64,000 nt of DNA, taken from positions 4,092,001 through 4,156,000 of the forward strand of contig CM074762.1 in assembly GCA_037355855.1 (NCBI GenBank), written 5' to 3'. The notes beneath the pieces were generated by a model. It was not told the origin of the DNA, made no database searches, and saw only the letters and a list, made by a program, of their open reading frames with translations. Positions 22,901-33,507 of this stretch are shown here, in pieces; positions within the stretch are counted from its first letter, which is position 1, and each line of letters begins with the position of its first letter. This DNA is from Pseudo-nitzschia pungens (taxonomy: Eukaryota; Bacillariophyta; Bacillariophyceae; Bacillariales; Bacillariaceae). Made by a program: the position numbers and the translations under genes.

Positions 22901-24379
22901 CGTTGCGAGTTCCTGTGTTGTTGTCGGATCAAAACCGTGACGGAACCAATGCGCTGTCGAGCTTCGCCTAGCCTAGCCTAGCCTGGTCTGATCTGATCTG
23001 ATCTGATTTGATTTGACCCAATCTAGTCTAATCCAATCCAATCGAATCGAATCCAATCCAATCCAATCCAGTCTAGCCGAGCCTTGCCGTGTCGTTCGAG
23101 AATCGATCTTCCGCGATTGTCGTGTTCTCTTTAGGTCGAGGTTTCGTGCCGCGAGGTGATGGTTTCGTTGGCAGAGTGGTAATTACTTGTACGTACGATG
23201 TCCTTTTGCGAAGCAATGATTCCGACTTGCGTTTGGTGAGGGCTTGCGTTGATTTGTTATTATTATTTCGGTCTCGAGATTGCTTGCGGCATTCGTTTCG
23301 GACTCACTCATCGATAGAGTCACGAAGGGAAAAAGGTGTCTGTCTAACCGACACCCAACCCAACTCGTGCTCCAACTCGAAAAAAACTTCTATTTTGACA
23401 ACACCGAAAAGTTTTCTACATCTTCCCCCTAAATATTCCCCCAAATAAAACTGGTAGTTCATTTCGCGCAAGGGTCGGTCAGCAAAGTCGGACGACACCT
23501 TCCACTGCGCACTTTGCGTACGCTGCGGTACCAGTACGAGTGTACCGTGGCGATCCACACTCGCGAGGGTCATGAACGATCGTAGTGATCTCAAAATATC
23601 AAAACAATCATTGCGCTTGGTGCTTGTTTCCGCTTACCTATGATTATTGTCGGGCACTTTTGCTACCGGTACTAGTTGTTTCTTAGTAATGATGATACTA
23701 CCCGCAAGTTGAAAATAATACGAAGTACATTTTTTAATCCAATCCAGTATCGAACCTTACGTTACTTACAACGGCAGAAACGGAGCTGCACCGCCCACGG
23801 TTGAAATTTTTAGTGGCTTGCCCCGAACTTCTTCTCGCTGCTCATGTGACATCATAATTATATTCGAGGGGAAGAAGAAGCAGCCAGTTCGGAACCCACC
23901 GAACGCCGTGACCATTGCGGATCGAGTGACCACCTCCGTGTGACAATCTCCACCTGTAGTTGCCGAGTCCAGTGCAGTGCAGTCCAGTCCAGTCCAGTCC
24001 ACCGTCACCACACCGATACAACCGCCAGCGTTTCACCGAGCGGATTGTGACGCATTGCCAGTCTTATCTGCTGCTGAAGTCGAGTTGCGAAGGGGACTTT
24101 CAGGGAGGCGCGCACTCCAGAGCTGGTGATTGAATCGAATTCGACAAAGGAACGACTCGCCAGATAGGATCCGGAAGCCATCCACGATACCTTGTTTGGC
24201 ATCGCCATCAATCGGGTGCTATACAGCCGCAACGAAGCAAACGCGAAGGCCCTACGACATTGCTCAAAAGCAGCATTAGTATTCGTACCACTACAATACC
24301 AATACCAATACCAATATCAATACGCGTACTCAACGCAGTACAAACAACCCTCTAACAGACACAAACAACCACCGAAACC
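22901..24379. other. Bidirectional promoter region between SEC15 and the bromo-PWWP gene
   Basis: A 1.5-kb region between two divergent start codons. It carries a 5-bp-period tract at its left end, GTCCA/GTGCA pentamers at 23,965-24,000, and ACCAAT hexamers at 24,286-24,322, about 60 nt before the plus-strand ATG. No coding frame with recognisable content was seen. Confidence 0.6.
22966..23085. repeat. Degenerate pentanucleotide tract
   Basis: About 24 five-base steps drift from CTAGC through TGATC, TGATT and CTAAT to CCAAT/CGAAT, keeping the 5-bp period almost without slippage. It begins ~65 nt upstream of the SEC15 start codon on the minus strand. Confidence 0.9.
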
Positions 24380-27300
24380 ATGTGGAACGGCAACAACAAC
24401 AATTTCCATCACCATCCCCAGGATAGCCAGTCCCAACAGCAGCAACAGCAACAACAGGAGGCCCTCCGGCACCGATTGTCCCTGAATTTGGCCGCTTACG
24501 TGTCACAGGGCGCAAACGTCAACAACAACGGGGGTATCTTGGGGGCAGCGACCGCCAACTTTCGGCCGGGAATGACTGCGGACGATCACCTGGCCCTGGC
24601 GGTGGCTCGCCAACAGGCACTGCAGGAGGCGGCGCTCCAGGAAGAACAACGAAACCTGGTGGCACGCCAGCACCACCAGGCCATACAGCAGGCTCAGGCC
24701 GAAGCCGAACAAATCCAACGCATGGAATTGCTGGCACTCCGTCAGAGGCAACAGCAGCAACAACAGGCAGCGCTGCAGGAACTCCAGCGGCGCAACAGCT
24801 CGCCACAGATTCCCTCCAACCTGATTCCGAATGACTCTGCCGTTGCTGCTGTTGCTGCTGCTGCTACTGCTACTGCTACGAATTCCTTGGAGGCAACGGC
24901 CCGAATGGAAGAAGTCAACAGGGCCCTGGACATGAGCAGCCACAGCAGGGGTAGCAACCACAGCAGCATGGAAAACAACAGCAACAACGAAGGCAGCAAC
25001 CACGAAACCATGGAGAACAGCTATTCCAATGACAATGCCAAGGCTGCCACGAAAAACTTTACAATCCGCAAGGAGGTAACAGTCGACACCGATCACTCAT
25101 TCGAGAGCGATGGCTCGTCGCCGTCGCCCGTTCCGCAGCAGGCTTCGGAGGAGCCGCCGCCACCGTCGCCACCATCACCACCATCACGACCTCCGATACA
25201 AGTCCAACCCCGTGGCAAACCCGAGGCCATGGCGAAAAGGCTCGCATCGGCCGTTCGACGCCAAGAAATAATGGAAGAACTCGAAGCCGAAAAAGAACAA
25301 AAGAAACTAAAGGAGAAGAGAGAGATGCAGGAACGGATGGAAAGTCTGGCGACCCACTCGGCGGAAGTTGCTCCGCCGCCACCGCCCTCCTCCAAGAAAA
25401 AGGCAGCGGCGTCCTCTAAGAAGAAAAAAGCCGCCGAGACGCCCAAAAAGAAAAATGCTCCACCCAAAAAGAAGACACCGGCGAAAAAGACCAGCAAATC
25501 ACCGCCCATCAGCAACTCGCGATCTCCCAAAACTCCGACCATAACCGCCACCCACAACCTGTACGCACTCAACCCCAAGCTACCGGTTCCCACCATGGAC
25601 GATGCGGTCGATCCGATCACCGAAACCGAATACGGCAAGCTCGAAGCCCTGATGGAACAATTTTGCAGGGTTCCGCTCCTGGCTGAGTTCAGCCGGCCCG
25701 TGGCCTTGTTGCATCCCGAGGTGAGTAGTTGATTTTGCGCATGCTACCAAACGAATCGGAATCGACATCGACATCGACTGGAACTGAACCGAACCGAATC
25801 AAACCGAACCGAACCGAATCGAATCGAATCGAATCGAATGCTTTTTACCGAGTACTTCCTCTGCCATTTGATCGGTACAAGTTCTGTATTGCGAGGTGTT
25901 CTCACGTGTAAATCTATTTTTTTTTCTTTCGCCCCTTTTTTCTTTTGAATGCCACAACTTTTCTCTGGATTGGCATTCTCTCCTTTTCCATCACGAACTT
26001 TGAAGCTCATGACCGCCTACACAAAGATCGTAGAACACCCGGTCGATCTGGGAAAAGTCTGTCGGAGAATCCGCCGCCGCCAATACGAAAATTTGCGCGA
26101 TGTACGACTCGATGCCTGGAGGATATTCGCTAATTGCTTCAAGTACCACTCTCATCCCAGCAACAAGGACGCTGTCCCCTCGTTCGTGTCGATCGCCCTG
26201 CACCTTAGGGATCTGTTCAACGATCTGTGGCAAGAACATTTGCTTCCATCGGACTTTCCCCCGCCGGTCCCAAGCTCTGGAGGCACAAGATCCAAGGCAC
26301 AAGATCCACACGCTGCCATTCGAGCTGCAATGGAACAACGGGTCGAGTGTCGAAAAAAACGCCTAGTAGTCTCGGGCTTATCGGTTATGGCGGGGAAGTG
26401 TCTCGAACGAGCAGCAGAGGCTCTGAGCGATCTCGTCGAAAACGGCGGGCTGGTTGATCATTTGGATACGAAACCCGTCTGGGGAGATGATGTCGTATTG
26501 GATGACGACGACGAGGGTGACTTGGAAGTTGTACTAGAAAACTTTCGAAAGCTAGCAACCAACCTACGAGACATAGTAGCGAACAACGAAGAGCTGGGAG
26601 TCGATGAATTGGAATCAAACGTCCGAAAGTGTTACACGGAGGGAGACGGCCTAGAAAACATGAACGCCAGTCTGCGAATCAGGATTGCAAGCCGAATGGA
26701 TCGATTTTTGGGACAATTGGTTGTGCCCATTCACGAGGCTACGTGCCGAGGAGTGAGTCAATCAAGTATTTGGGGTTGTATGGCAGCAGCGGTTTGGGCC
26801 AGAGAGTCGAGCAAGAAGCCATTCTGGCCGGCTCTGGTACTGGGAATCATCGCCCCAGAGGATCAAAAGGAAGACTGGCACAAGTTTCTGACGGAGCGAA
26901 ACGAAGCCCGATTGCCCGAAAAGTTGAAATCTCAGTTGCTTGCCGGAAAACGCAAAGCCGAACAAGCGGTGAAGCGACAGAGTCTGGGACAAGCAGATCC
27001 CCAAAGCTTCTTCTTGGTGGAATTCTTAGGCTCCCACGAATTTATTTGGGTGAGGGAAGCCGATATCGTGGAGAACTTCAATCCGGCAGACGATCCGAAC
27101 AAAAAGGATAGTGGACATCGGTCGAAAAAGATTTCCCGAAAAAGCCTTTCCAATATTCTTGGTTCGAAAACATATGCAAACGCTATCGAAGAAGCCCAGT
27201 GGGCTCTCGAAGAGTTCGAGCTACAGCTGCAGGATATTGGAGGTGCTGTTGACGATGGTGACGAGGAAGACGACCAAGAAGAAGAAGGATACAGTTTTAG

Positions 27301-28342
27301 TGTCCTGTCCCAATCCGATGACGAAGCAGACGACGACGACGATCCCACTACAGAAGATTTGGATATGGACGAATGCAACGAACTGCTCGCGACGAACGGA
27401 CTTTTGGACTTTTCGGTCGCTGGAAGGAAACGGCGAGCTCAGATTTTGAAACAACAAAAATTGAACGCAGAGAAAAAACAAAAGAACGTCAAGGCGAAGA
27501 AGGCCCGGGCTGACAAAGCGAAGAAGGCGAAGGACGAAAAGCAGAAGGAAAAAGAAAAAAGACAGGAGAAGAGGGACTTGGAGAAGAAACGCAGGAAACG
27601 CATGAGAGAACGAGAAAAGGCTCTCAAGGGTGTCCAGCACCAAAAGAAGAAACGAAAACTTTCCGATCCTGCGCCCGGCAGACGTCATCTGATTGTTAGC
27701 AAGCGTGAACGCGCAGAAGCAATTGTCAGTGGTTATGTTAGTCGTGCGGCAAGAGATGGGGTATACAAGCCTCTGGGTTTGGGTGGTGACCAAAGATGGA
27801 TTCAATCTGCTTTGATCGACTCGACAAATTTGAGCGGTATGGCACTCGCCTTCCGCGCAGCAGCGGGTCTCATTCCAATGCCAAAACAAGATACTGGGGC
27901 TCCGGGAAAAATAGTCTTGATGCCATGGGATAAAATCAGAATTAAGGGGAAAAAGACATCGGCGGAGAGATCCGAAGGCTTGCTGAAACAAATCGAGCTT
28001 CTCGAAAAGGAGATCAGGCTTCGAAAGGCCTCAAAGATTAGGCGCCAGGAACGTTTGAAAGGAGTCATCGAGGAAGTTGCCAAGGTGGATGCGAGTATCT
28101 TCGAGGACGACAAGCTCTCGAGGGAGAATCCTTTGAAGAAGTCAAAGAAACCTCATCCGTTGGCAGGCAAGAAAAGGAAGAGGTCAACAGGCGAAGTTAA
28201 AGCCGATCCGAAAAAGAATACCAACGGTAGCAAGTCCGGCTCGGAACACAAGATCAAAGTGGAGGATGGCGCTAATGTGCAGGATATCCCAGCAGAAAGT
28301 GTGGTGGAATGTGTCGAAGCTGATGATCAATCAGTTTTTTGA
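24380..28342 (+). CDS. Bromodomain-PWWP chromatin reader, two exons
   Basis: Exons 24380-25720 and 26006-28342 (intron GTGAGT...TTTGAAG) give 1225 aa. The first ~440 residues are low complexity: His, Gln, Asn and Ala runs, a Pro-rich stretch and Lys-rich AT-hook/NLS-like blocks (KKKAAASSKKKK). The bromodomain spans the exon junction (~residues 415-525): AYTKIVEHPVDLG is the ZA loop and FANCFKYHSHP the BC region. The acetyl-lysine-binding Asn, normally in a YN pair, is His here. A PWWP domain follows at ~690-800: VWARESSKKPFWPALVLG and, after a ~75-aa insert, FFLVEFLGSHEFIWVREADI. An acidic region, a long Lys/Glu coiled coil, and a C-terminal domain with further helices close the protein. Bromo plus PWWP recalls ZMYND8/ZMYND11 readers, but no PHD or MYND finger is visible. 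Nuclear histone binding is inferred; acetyl-lysine binding is uncertain. Confidence 0.82.
25752..25840. repeat. Pentanucleotide CGAAT/CGAAC tract inside intron
   Basis: About 17 steps of ATCGA, CTGAAC, CGAAC and CGAAT within the single intron of the bromo-PWWP gene, ~30 nt after the donor. Imperfect units again keep a 5-bp register. Confidence 0.85.
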
Positions 28343-28682
28343 TTTTTGTGAGGATTTTTTTGGTGTCACGGTGTCTTTGGCATTTATATCTACTCAGGAC
28401 ATCAATAGATCCCTGCATTTTTCCAACACATATTGAGGAAGTAGACCTAATAATAGTTTCCCGCATTTCAGTTCAGATTGCGACAGAAAATAAGCACTTT
28501 TAGAGTAGACTTCCGCAAAAACTTTTTCAGTGGAAATAATTACTAACTTCTGGCTGGTTTCTTCCATATGTGTAGTAGCATCATGATTTTGGCTGCGGTG
28601 TCATGGATCTATTCGTTTCTCATAGATTGGCGCAATCCGCGATTTAAATAGTACAGGATGAGACAAGCAGGCACAGACGAGG
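28343..28682. other. Convergent 3' spacer
   Basis: AT-rich 340-nt region between the stop codons of the bromo-PWWP and dephospho-CoA kinase genes. No gene or notable repeat was seen. Confidence 0.5.
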
Positions 28683-29582
28683 TTATTCTTGCCGTTTCCA
28701 GCACTTTGGATCGTTCAGTGATTTCTCCAGCAATCGTTCCAGATCGTCCAGGCTCCCATCGTTCGCAATAACTCCCGTTACCACTCCCTTCTCGACCTCT
28801 TCCGGAACGTTTCCAATCCCCCTGCAAGATTTTTGTGCGTCGATTCGTTTCGTGGCGTCTTCCGACGCCAGGCCCCGCGTCTCCGTCAATCGTTTCAGGG
28901 CAACCTCCCGTGGCACCGTGACGGCCCAAACCCCGTCGACCACGTCCTCCCAACCGGCATCCAGCAGCACCGCGGCCTCCAGCACGACCACCGGGCGCCG
29001 CTCGTCGGTTCCGGCCCCGCTCGAGCTCGCATCGGCCCATTCCCGTTTCGCCTTCTCGATCTTGTCCCTCAGAGCGACCTTGACGTGCGGCCAAACAATG
29101 GCCTCCAGCCTGGCCATCGCGGAACGTTCCGCAAAGACAATGGCTCCGAGTTTTTTCCGATCGATCTCCTCCGGACCGCCGTCCTTGCCCTCGGGATCGA
29201 CCAGGATTCCCGGTCCGAAATCGGCCACCACGTCCCTCACCGCCCGCGATCCGGGTGCGTAGACGGAATGGGCGACCGAATCCGCATCGATGTGGTCGAG
29301 GCAACGGCAGGACGAAACGAGGAGTTTGCAGGCGGTGCTTTTCCCCGCTCCGATTCCTCCGCAGACACCCAAGACCCGGACGGAGTTGTCGGTCCGTGAA
29401 TCCGACGCGGACGTTGACATTGCCAGAACCGTGGATCGAACGAGCCCTCTCGACGAGAAGGAAGAGGAGGACGGCGACAACAACCAACCGAACGCTGGTG
29501 GAATCTCCGATGCAAAAAGTGCTAGCAGGACAAAAACAGTACTGCTGGTCAGGCTTCTTCGATTGCAACAAACGTATGCCAT
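28683..29582 (-). CDS. coaE: Dephospho-CoA kinase with N-terminal presequence
   Basis: Single-exon 299-aa protein on the minus strand. The kinase domain starts with VLGVCGGIGAGKSTACKLL (Walker A at ~residues 74-82), then HIDADSVAH (~97), the lid/CoA-binding region DRKKLGAIVFAE and EAIVWPHVK, VVLEAAVLLDAGWEDVVDGVWAV (catalytic core), and R/D-rich LTETRGLASEDATKRIDAQ, all CoaE landmarks. It phosphorylates the 3'-hydroxyl of dephospho-CoA with ATP, the last step of CoA synthesis. Residues 1-31 form a signal-like segment (STVFVLLALFASEIPPAFGW) followed by a Ser-rich stretch; the PPAF junction suggests a diatom bipartite plastid presequence, though ER or mitochondrial targeting is possible. The C-terminal helix is ordinary and the length normal once ~65 targeting residues are removed. 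Codon usage is strongly GC-rich. Confidence 0.92.
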   Translation of the reverse strand: MAYVCCNRRSLTSSTVFVLLALFASEIPPAFGWLLSPSSSSFSSRGLVRSTVLAMSTSASDSRTDNSVRVLGVCGGIGAGKSTACKLLVSSCRCLDHIDADSVAHSVYAPGSRAVRDVVADFGPGILVDPEGKDGGPEEIDRKKLGAIVFAERSAMARLEAIVWPHVKVALRDKIEKAKREWADASSSGAGTDERRPVVVLEAAVLLDAGWEDVVDGVWAVTVPREVALKRLTETRGLASEDATKRIDAQKSCRGIGNVPEEVEKGVVTGVIANDGSLDDLERLLEKSLNDPKCWKRQE

Positions 29583-30160
29583 CTCACGACGACAACAATG
29601 ATATTGTACTTTTTGGAAACGCTTCGCTGCTGCCTTTGATGCCGTCGCGCAGCAAGAAGTCGAACGATAATCTCTTCATCCCCGTTTTTCCCTTAAAAAA
29701 AATACGGAGTCTCAGAGTACATGTCAGAGACGCCCGTCGTTTCGAGCTCCGCCTTTCGTTTTTTTCTCATCATTCAACAATCATTCTATCAAAATCAAGA
29801 AAATCAAAACCAAAGATCAATCTTCAAAAATCTCTCACGAAAAACATTGTGGGACTTCATGAGTCTTGTATCGACGATGTTCATACCTATGATGGATATT
29901 AATAATAGTTAGGAATACCAAGATTCTTTCTATCATCAGGTTCATCTCCACTAAAATTCATGTTGACGGGAGAGGAACAACAATTCAACAATCTCAATCA
30001 AAAACTAGACGATCAACGACGATCTGAAAAAAAATACTTCGTACAACCGGTACGTAATGCTTATCGCTTTGAAACCTCAAAACAATAATGGAACTGTGAG
30101 CATTGCTGTCTCTCTTCGTCTTGTGATTTCCGAACAACGCAAACGGCAAAATTTAGGGCA
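29583..30160. other. Divergent intergenic region
   Basis: AT-rich 578-nt spacer between the starts of the CoaE and DUF4460 genes, carrying both promoters. It has A-rich and AATC-type stretches (29,760-29,830). No RNA gene or ORF was supported. Confidence 0.5.
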
Positions 30161-30730
30161 ATGTGGTCGGTTGCTTCGCTCCGGCGAGGACTCGGACTCG
30201 GACTCGGACTCCGAACCACGCTCCGTGCGCGAAGTGCTTCGTCGTCGGCACAGGCAGAGGCACGGGCACCTCCGGCCTCCGTTTCGCTCAAGCGGTTGAT
30301 CCAGCCCTTTGTGTTGAAATGCCATCCCGACATGGCGAGGCAGCAGGGCCTTCCCGAGACGGCCCGCAAAGTCAATCTGGAAGCCATCCAGAACCTGAAT
30401 TCCTACATGGACGGGGTCCACAAGCTCATGAAAAACGACCCCGTCGGGCCGTATCCCTTTCCAAACGAGGGGCACAAAGTGGAAATCGAATTCGTCATGT
30501 CCATGGCGAAGCAACAAGCGGATACCAAGTCTCCGGCGGAACAATCGATGGGCGGGATCACCAAGAAGAACAATCCGCACATTGTCTCGACCAGTCGCAG
30601 AAAATTGGAACTGCTGGTGCCACCCATGGACATGAGACCGGTGAACGTAAAGAAGCACGTGGCCCGCCAGTTCCTTCGGCTCTTGCGGATCTCCGATTTG
30701 CCGGCACCGGCGAATCTGTCTCCCCTGCTG

Positions 30731-30762
<32 letters not shown>

Positions 30763-31593
30763 CGTTGAGAACGGGAACCAAACCGCGAGGGGCCTCGGCG
30801 CTGCTCGCAACGGCGGCGGCCCGAACCCACGGCAGCGACAGCGACGAAAGATGACACCGTGGGAGGCATCGAGGGAGCGCTTTTGGAAACGCCACAATCG
30901 GACCTTTGACCACAAAAAGTTTCGGGAGGTGTATCGAGAGGCTCTGCACGATGCCGAGGTGCACGTTCGGACCCGCAACTGGATCCGGGACAATCCGAGA
31001 CTCCGCCACCAATTGCTGGCAAAGGGTACGCATGGTTGTTGTTTTTGTTTTTGTTGTTTTTGTTGTTGTTGTTGTGACAATCACTGTGATTTGGAATGGT
31101 GTTGGTGGTACGGTTGCTGCGACCGCAAAATCCTTGGACCTCACAATCTACGTGCGTCTTCCGTCCTTCGTTCTGGAACACAGTCTTGTCCAACGTCAGG
31201 TTCACGGAAAGTATCTCTGCCCTGGAACGGTTGGTGGCCTATCGGAGACTCATGAGGTTCCTGGACGAAAATTTCGATGACTTGCGCCTGGAAGATGCGG
31301 GTCGGTACTGGGAAGAGCAAACCACGCTGCTGGTGGCCGAACCCCGACCGTTCAATTTCTCGGCATCGGCCCTGCACAAGAAGCGAAAGAAGAAGAACCA
31401 ACACGTCGAAACGGGGTATTCCTTTACCGTTCACCACGACAACAAAGTGACGGTCACGATCCCCGTGGACTTTGAAAACAACGAACTACTGCAGGAACTC
31501 CTCCGCAACATGTCAGACTTTATGCAAACCCAGGGCACCGGCCTTGAAGGCGATTTTTACTCCGCCATGTACGGTCAGGATTCCATCCTCTAA
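30161..31593 (+). CDS. TCAIM-like (DUF4460/DUF4461) mitochondrial protein, two exons
   Basis: Exons 30161-31025 and 31184-31593 (intron GTACGC...ACACAG, 158 nt) give 424 aa. The N terminus MWSVASLRRG followed by repeated Gly-Leu and several Arg is a typical mitochondrial presequence. Residues ~45-95 contain RLIQPFVLKCHPDMARQQG and NLEAIQNLNSYMDGV, the J-like HPD-containing DUF4460 domain of T-cell activation inhibitor, mitochondrial, and its plant relatives. The middle holds an Asp run (GAC repeat at about 30,733-30,762) and the C terminus, with LSNVRFTESISALERLVAYRRLMRFL...VTIPVDFENNELLQELLRNM, fits DUF4461. The HPD tripeptide recalls DnaJ, but the rest of the J domain is not clear. Molecular function is unknown; a matrix protein is inferred. 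Confidence 0.78.
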
Positions 31594-33507
31594 GAATCCG
31601 ATGACAAGCAAACAATGCTTCGCATTTCGCGGAAACGGAAATGGAATTTGGAACAAATGCTGTTGTGGCGAATAACACGGTGGATGTTTTGGTTGGCAAA
31701 GTTCATCCTATCATTGGAAAACGAACGGAACATATCAAACCCCGTGATTTTCCCCGAAACTCAGAACGACCAAAAGCCGACGCGGTACTTGATCGTTGAC
31801 ACCCTTTCTTCGTCAAGCAAGAACAACAACAACAACAACAACAACAACACGAACACGAACACGAACAGCGAGGGCCACACCGATCGCTATGAGATGACTC
31901 CTCGTTCTGATGGTTGTAACCCGTCAAACGAGTACGAGTAGTACCTCAATATTGCGTTCGTGCATCATATACGTTTCCTGCAGTATCGATGGTTGGTTCG
32001 TGGAAATTACATCCACGGTGCCCGTTTTCCACAATTCCCTTTCTGCCGTCACTGCACGCACGTCAAGGCATCATTAACTTGGGAGTCGACGGTATACTAC
32101 AATAGCATCTTTTTTCCTCGCCTACAGAATATTTTTCCATTCCAACTCAGCATTACCGTGCAGTACTCGCAGCGCAGGATATTGGAGGAACCGAGTATTG
32201 AAATCGGGACCCGTGGATTAGATCTTTTTTCTGGCATTGGACTTGGGATTGGAATTCCAACCTCTCTCCCTCGTTCAGTTCATTTTGCTTTTCCATCTCG
32301 AAAATAGAACTGCTACCGCCATAGATGAGAAATCCATTTCGAACAAGAATGCAGTCAACTCTCTGTGCAGTTTGAAACCCAAAGTTCACACTGTCCTTGA
32401 CTACCAGCGACCTCCTCCTAGTGCCCTTGCCAAGCAGATGCTGCAAGTAGTACCGTACTCTGATTTTGTACTACTAACTTCGGGGATGATGAGTGCAAGT
32501 ACTACTGCCTGCAATAACTACGAAGTAGTACAGGGAGGACGGTATTCGTCGTTGCTCTCGTATGATTACTACTGTATTACTTCTATTATTTGCAACGTCC
32601 TCACAGTAACAGTTTGGAAACCTGATGCCCGATCCTCCGATCATCCTCTTGAGATTGATTGATTGATTGTTGATTGTTTATTGATTGAACGAGATGAATG
32701 TCATCAAAATCAAAATCTCAACATTGATTGTGGCAACAACCACGAAGTGTTTTGGATCTTCAAATCTACCTAAGAAAGTAAGGTCTTACGCTAAGCTTAC
32801 TCAGTAGCCTTACCTTACTGGTACGGGGAAGTAATTAATAACCAGTTCAAAGAAATTTCTACAAAAATTTGTCATGGTACAAACGTACAGTGCGTACGTA
32901 CATAATTGTCGTACTCATCTGCGTTTCCTACCGTGTTGCCTACGCTACTAGTACTGATACAGTACTAGTACAAACTTGGAGTCAGATTGGTCGTAACGGC
33001 ATCAATTGGTTCTCCGGGAACGCTTGGATCCATTTTTTTTTCATCGCAACAACTTTTTTCCTCCGAAACAGTCATTTCGAAGTAAACAAACCTTACCGGT
33101 AACGGTACTCGTAACCTTACCATAGATCCCATTTAGTCCTTTCTGCTTTCGCAGCATCGCACCAAGACCACATTCGACAGTGTGGCATCGTCAACGACCC
33201 ACGCTCCTCGATCGGTACGGTACGGTATCAATCAAACAGATTTTTGGATTGCGTCCAAGAGATCCCGGCAGCGGAAGCAATAACAAGCGGTTTGCGACAG
33301 GGTTGATCGTTCCTCTTTCTTCTTCGGCAGGACTGTTTTCGTTTGAAGCGAGAATCGGCATCAGACAACTCAACTCAACGCGACACGACATAACACGACG
33401 AGACACACGACACGACACCATACGACGCGACAAACTAGACTTCTTAGGGACAGCGAACAGGGAGAAATCACAACAGCAACAACAATAACAATACTAAGAC
33501 ATTCAAC
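31594..33507. other. Intergenic region with AAC and ACGAC repeats
   Basis: A 1.9-kb spacer. An (AAC)n tract at 31,822-31,849 passes into ACGAAC hexamers to ~31,868. Between 32,770 and 33,120 there are CTTACGCTAAGCTTACT and GTAACGGTACTCGTAACC-type words as in other spacers. The final 140 nt before the COG4 start carry a 5-bp-period tract. A 108-codon frame at 31,615-31,941 depends on the AAC tract and is not convincing. Confidence 0.55.
33365..33432. repeat. ACGAC/ACACG five-base-period tract upstream of COG4
   Basis: Irregular CAACT, ACGCG, ACACG, ACGAC units repeat with a mostly 5-bp step, ending 75 nt before the COG4 ATG. Probably in the 5' UTR or core promoter. Confidence 0.75.
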
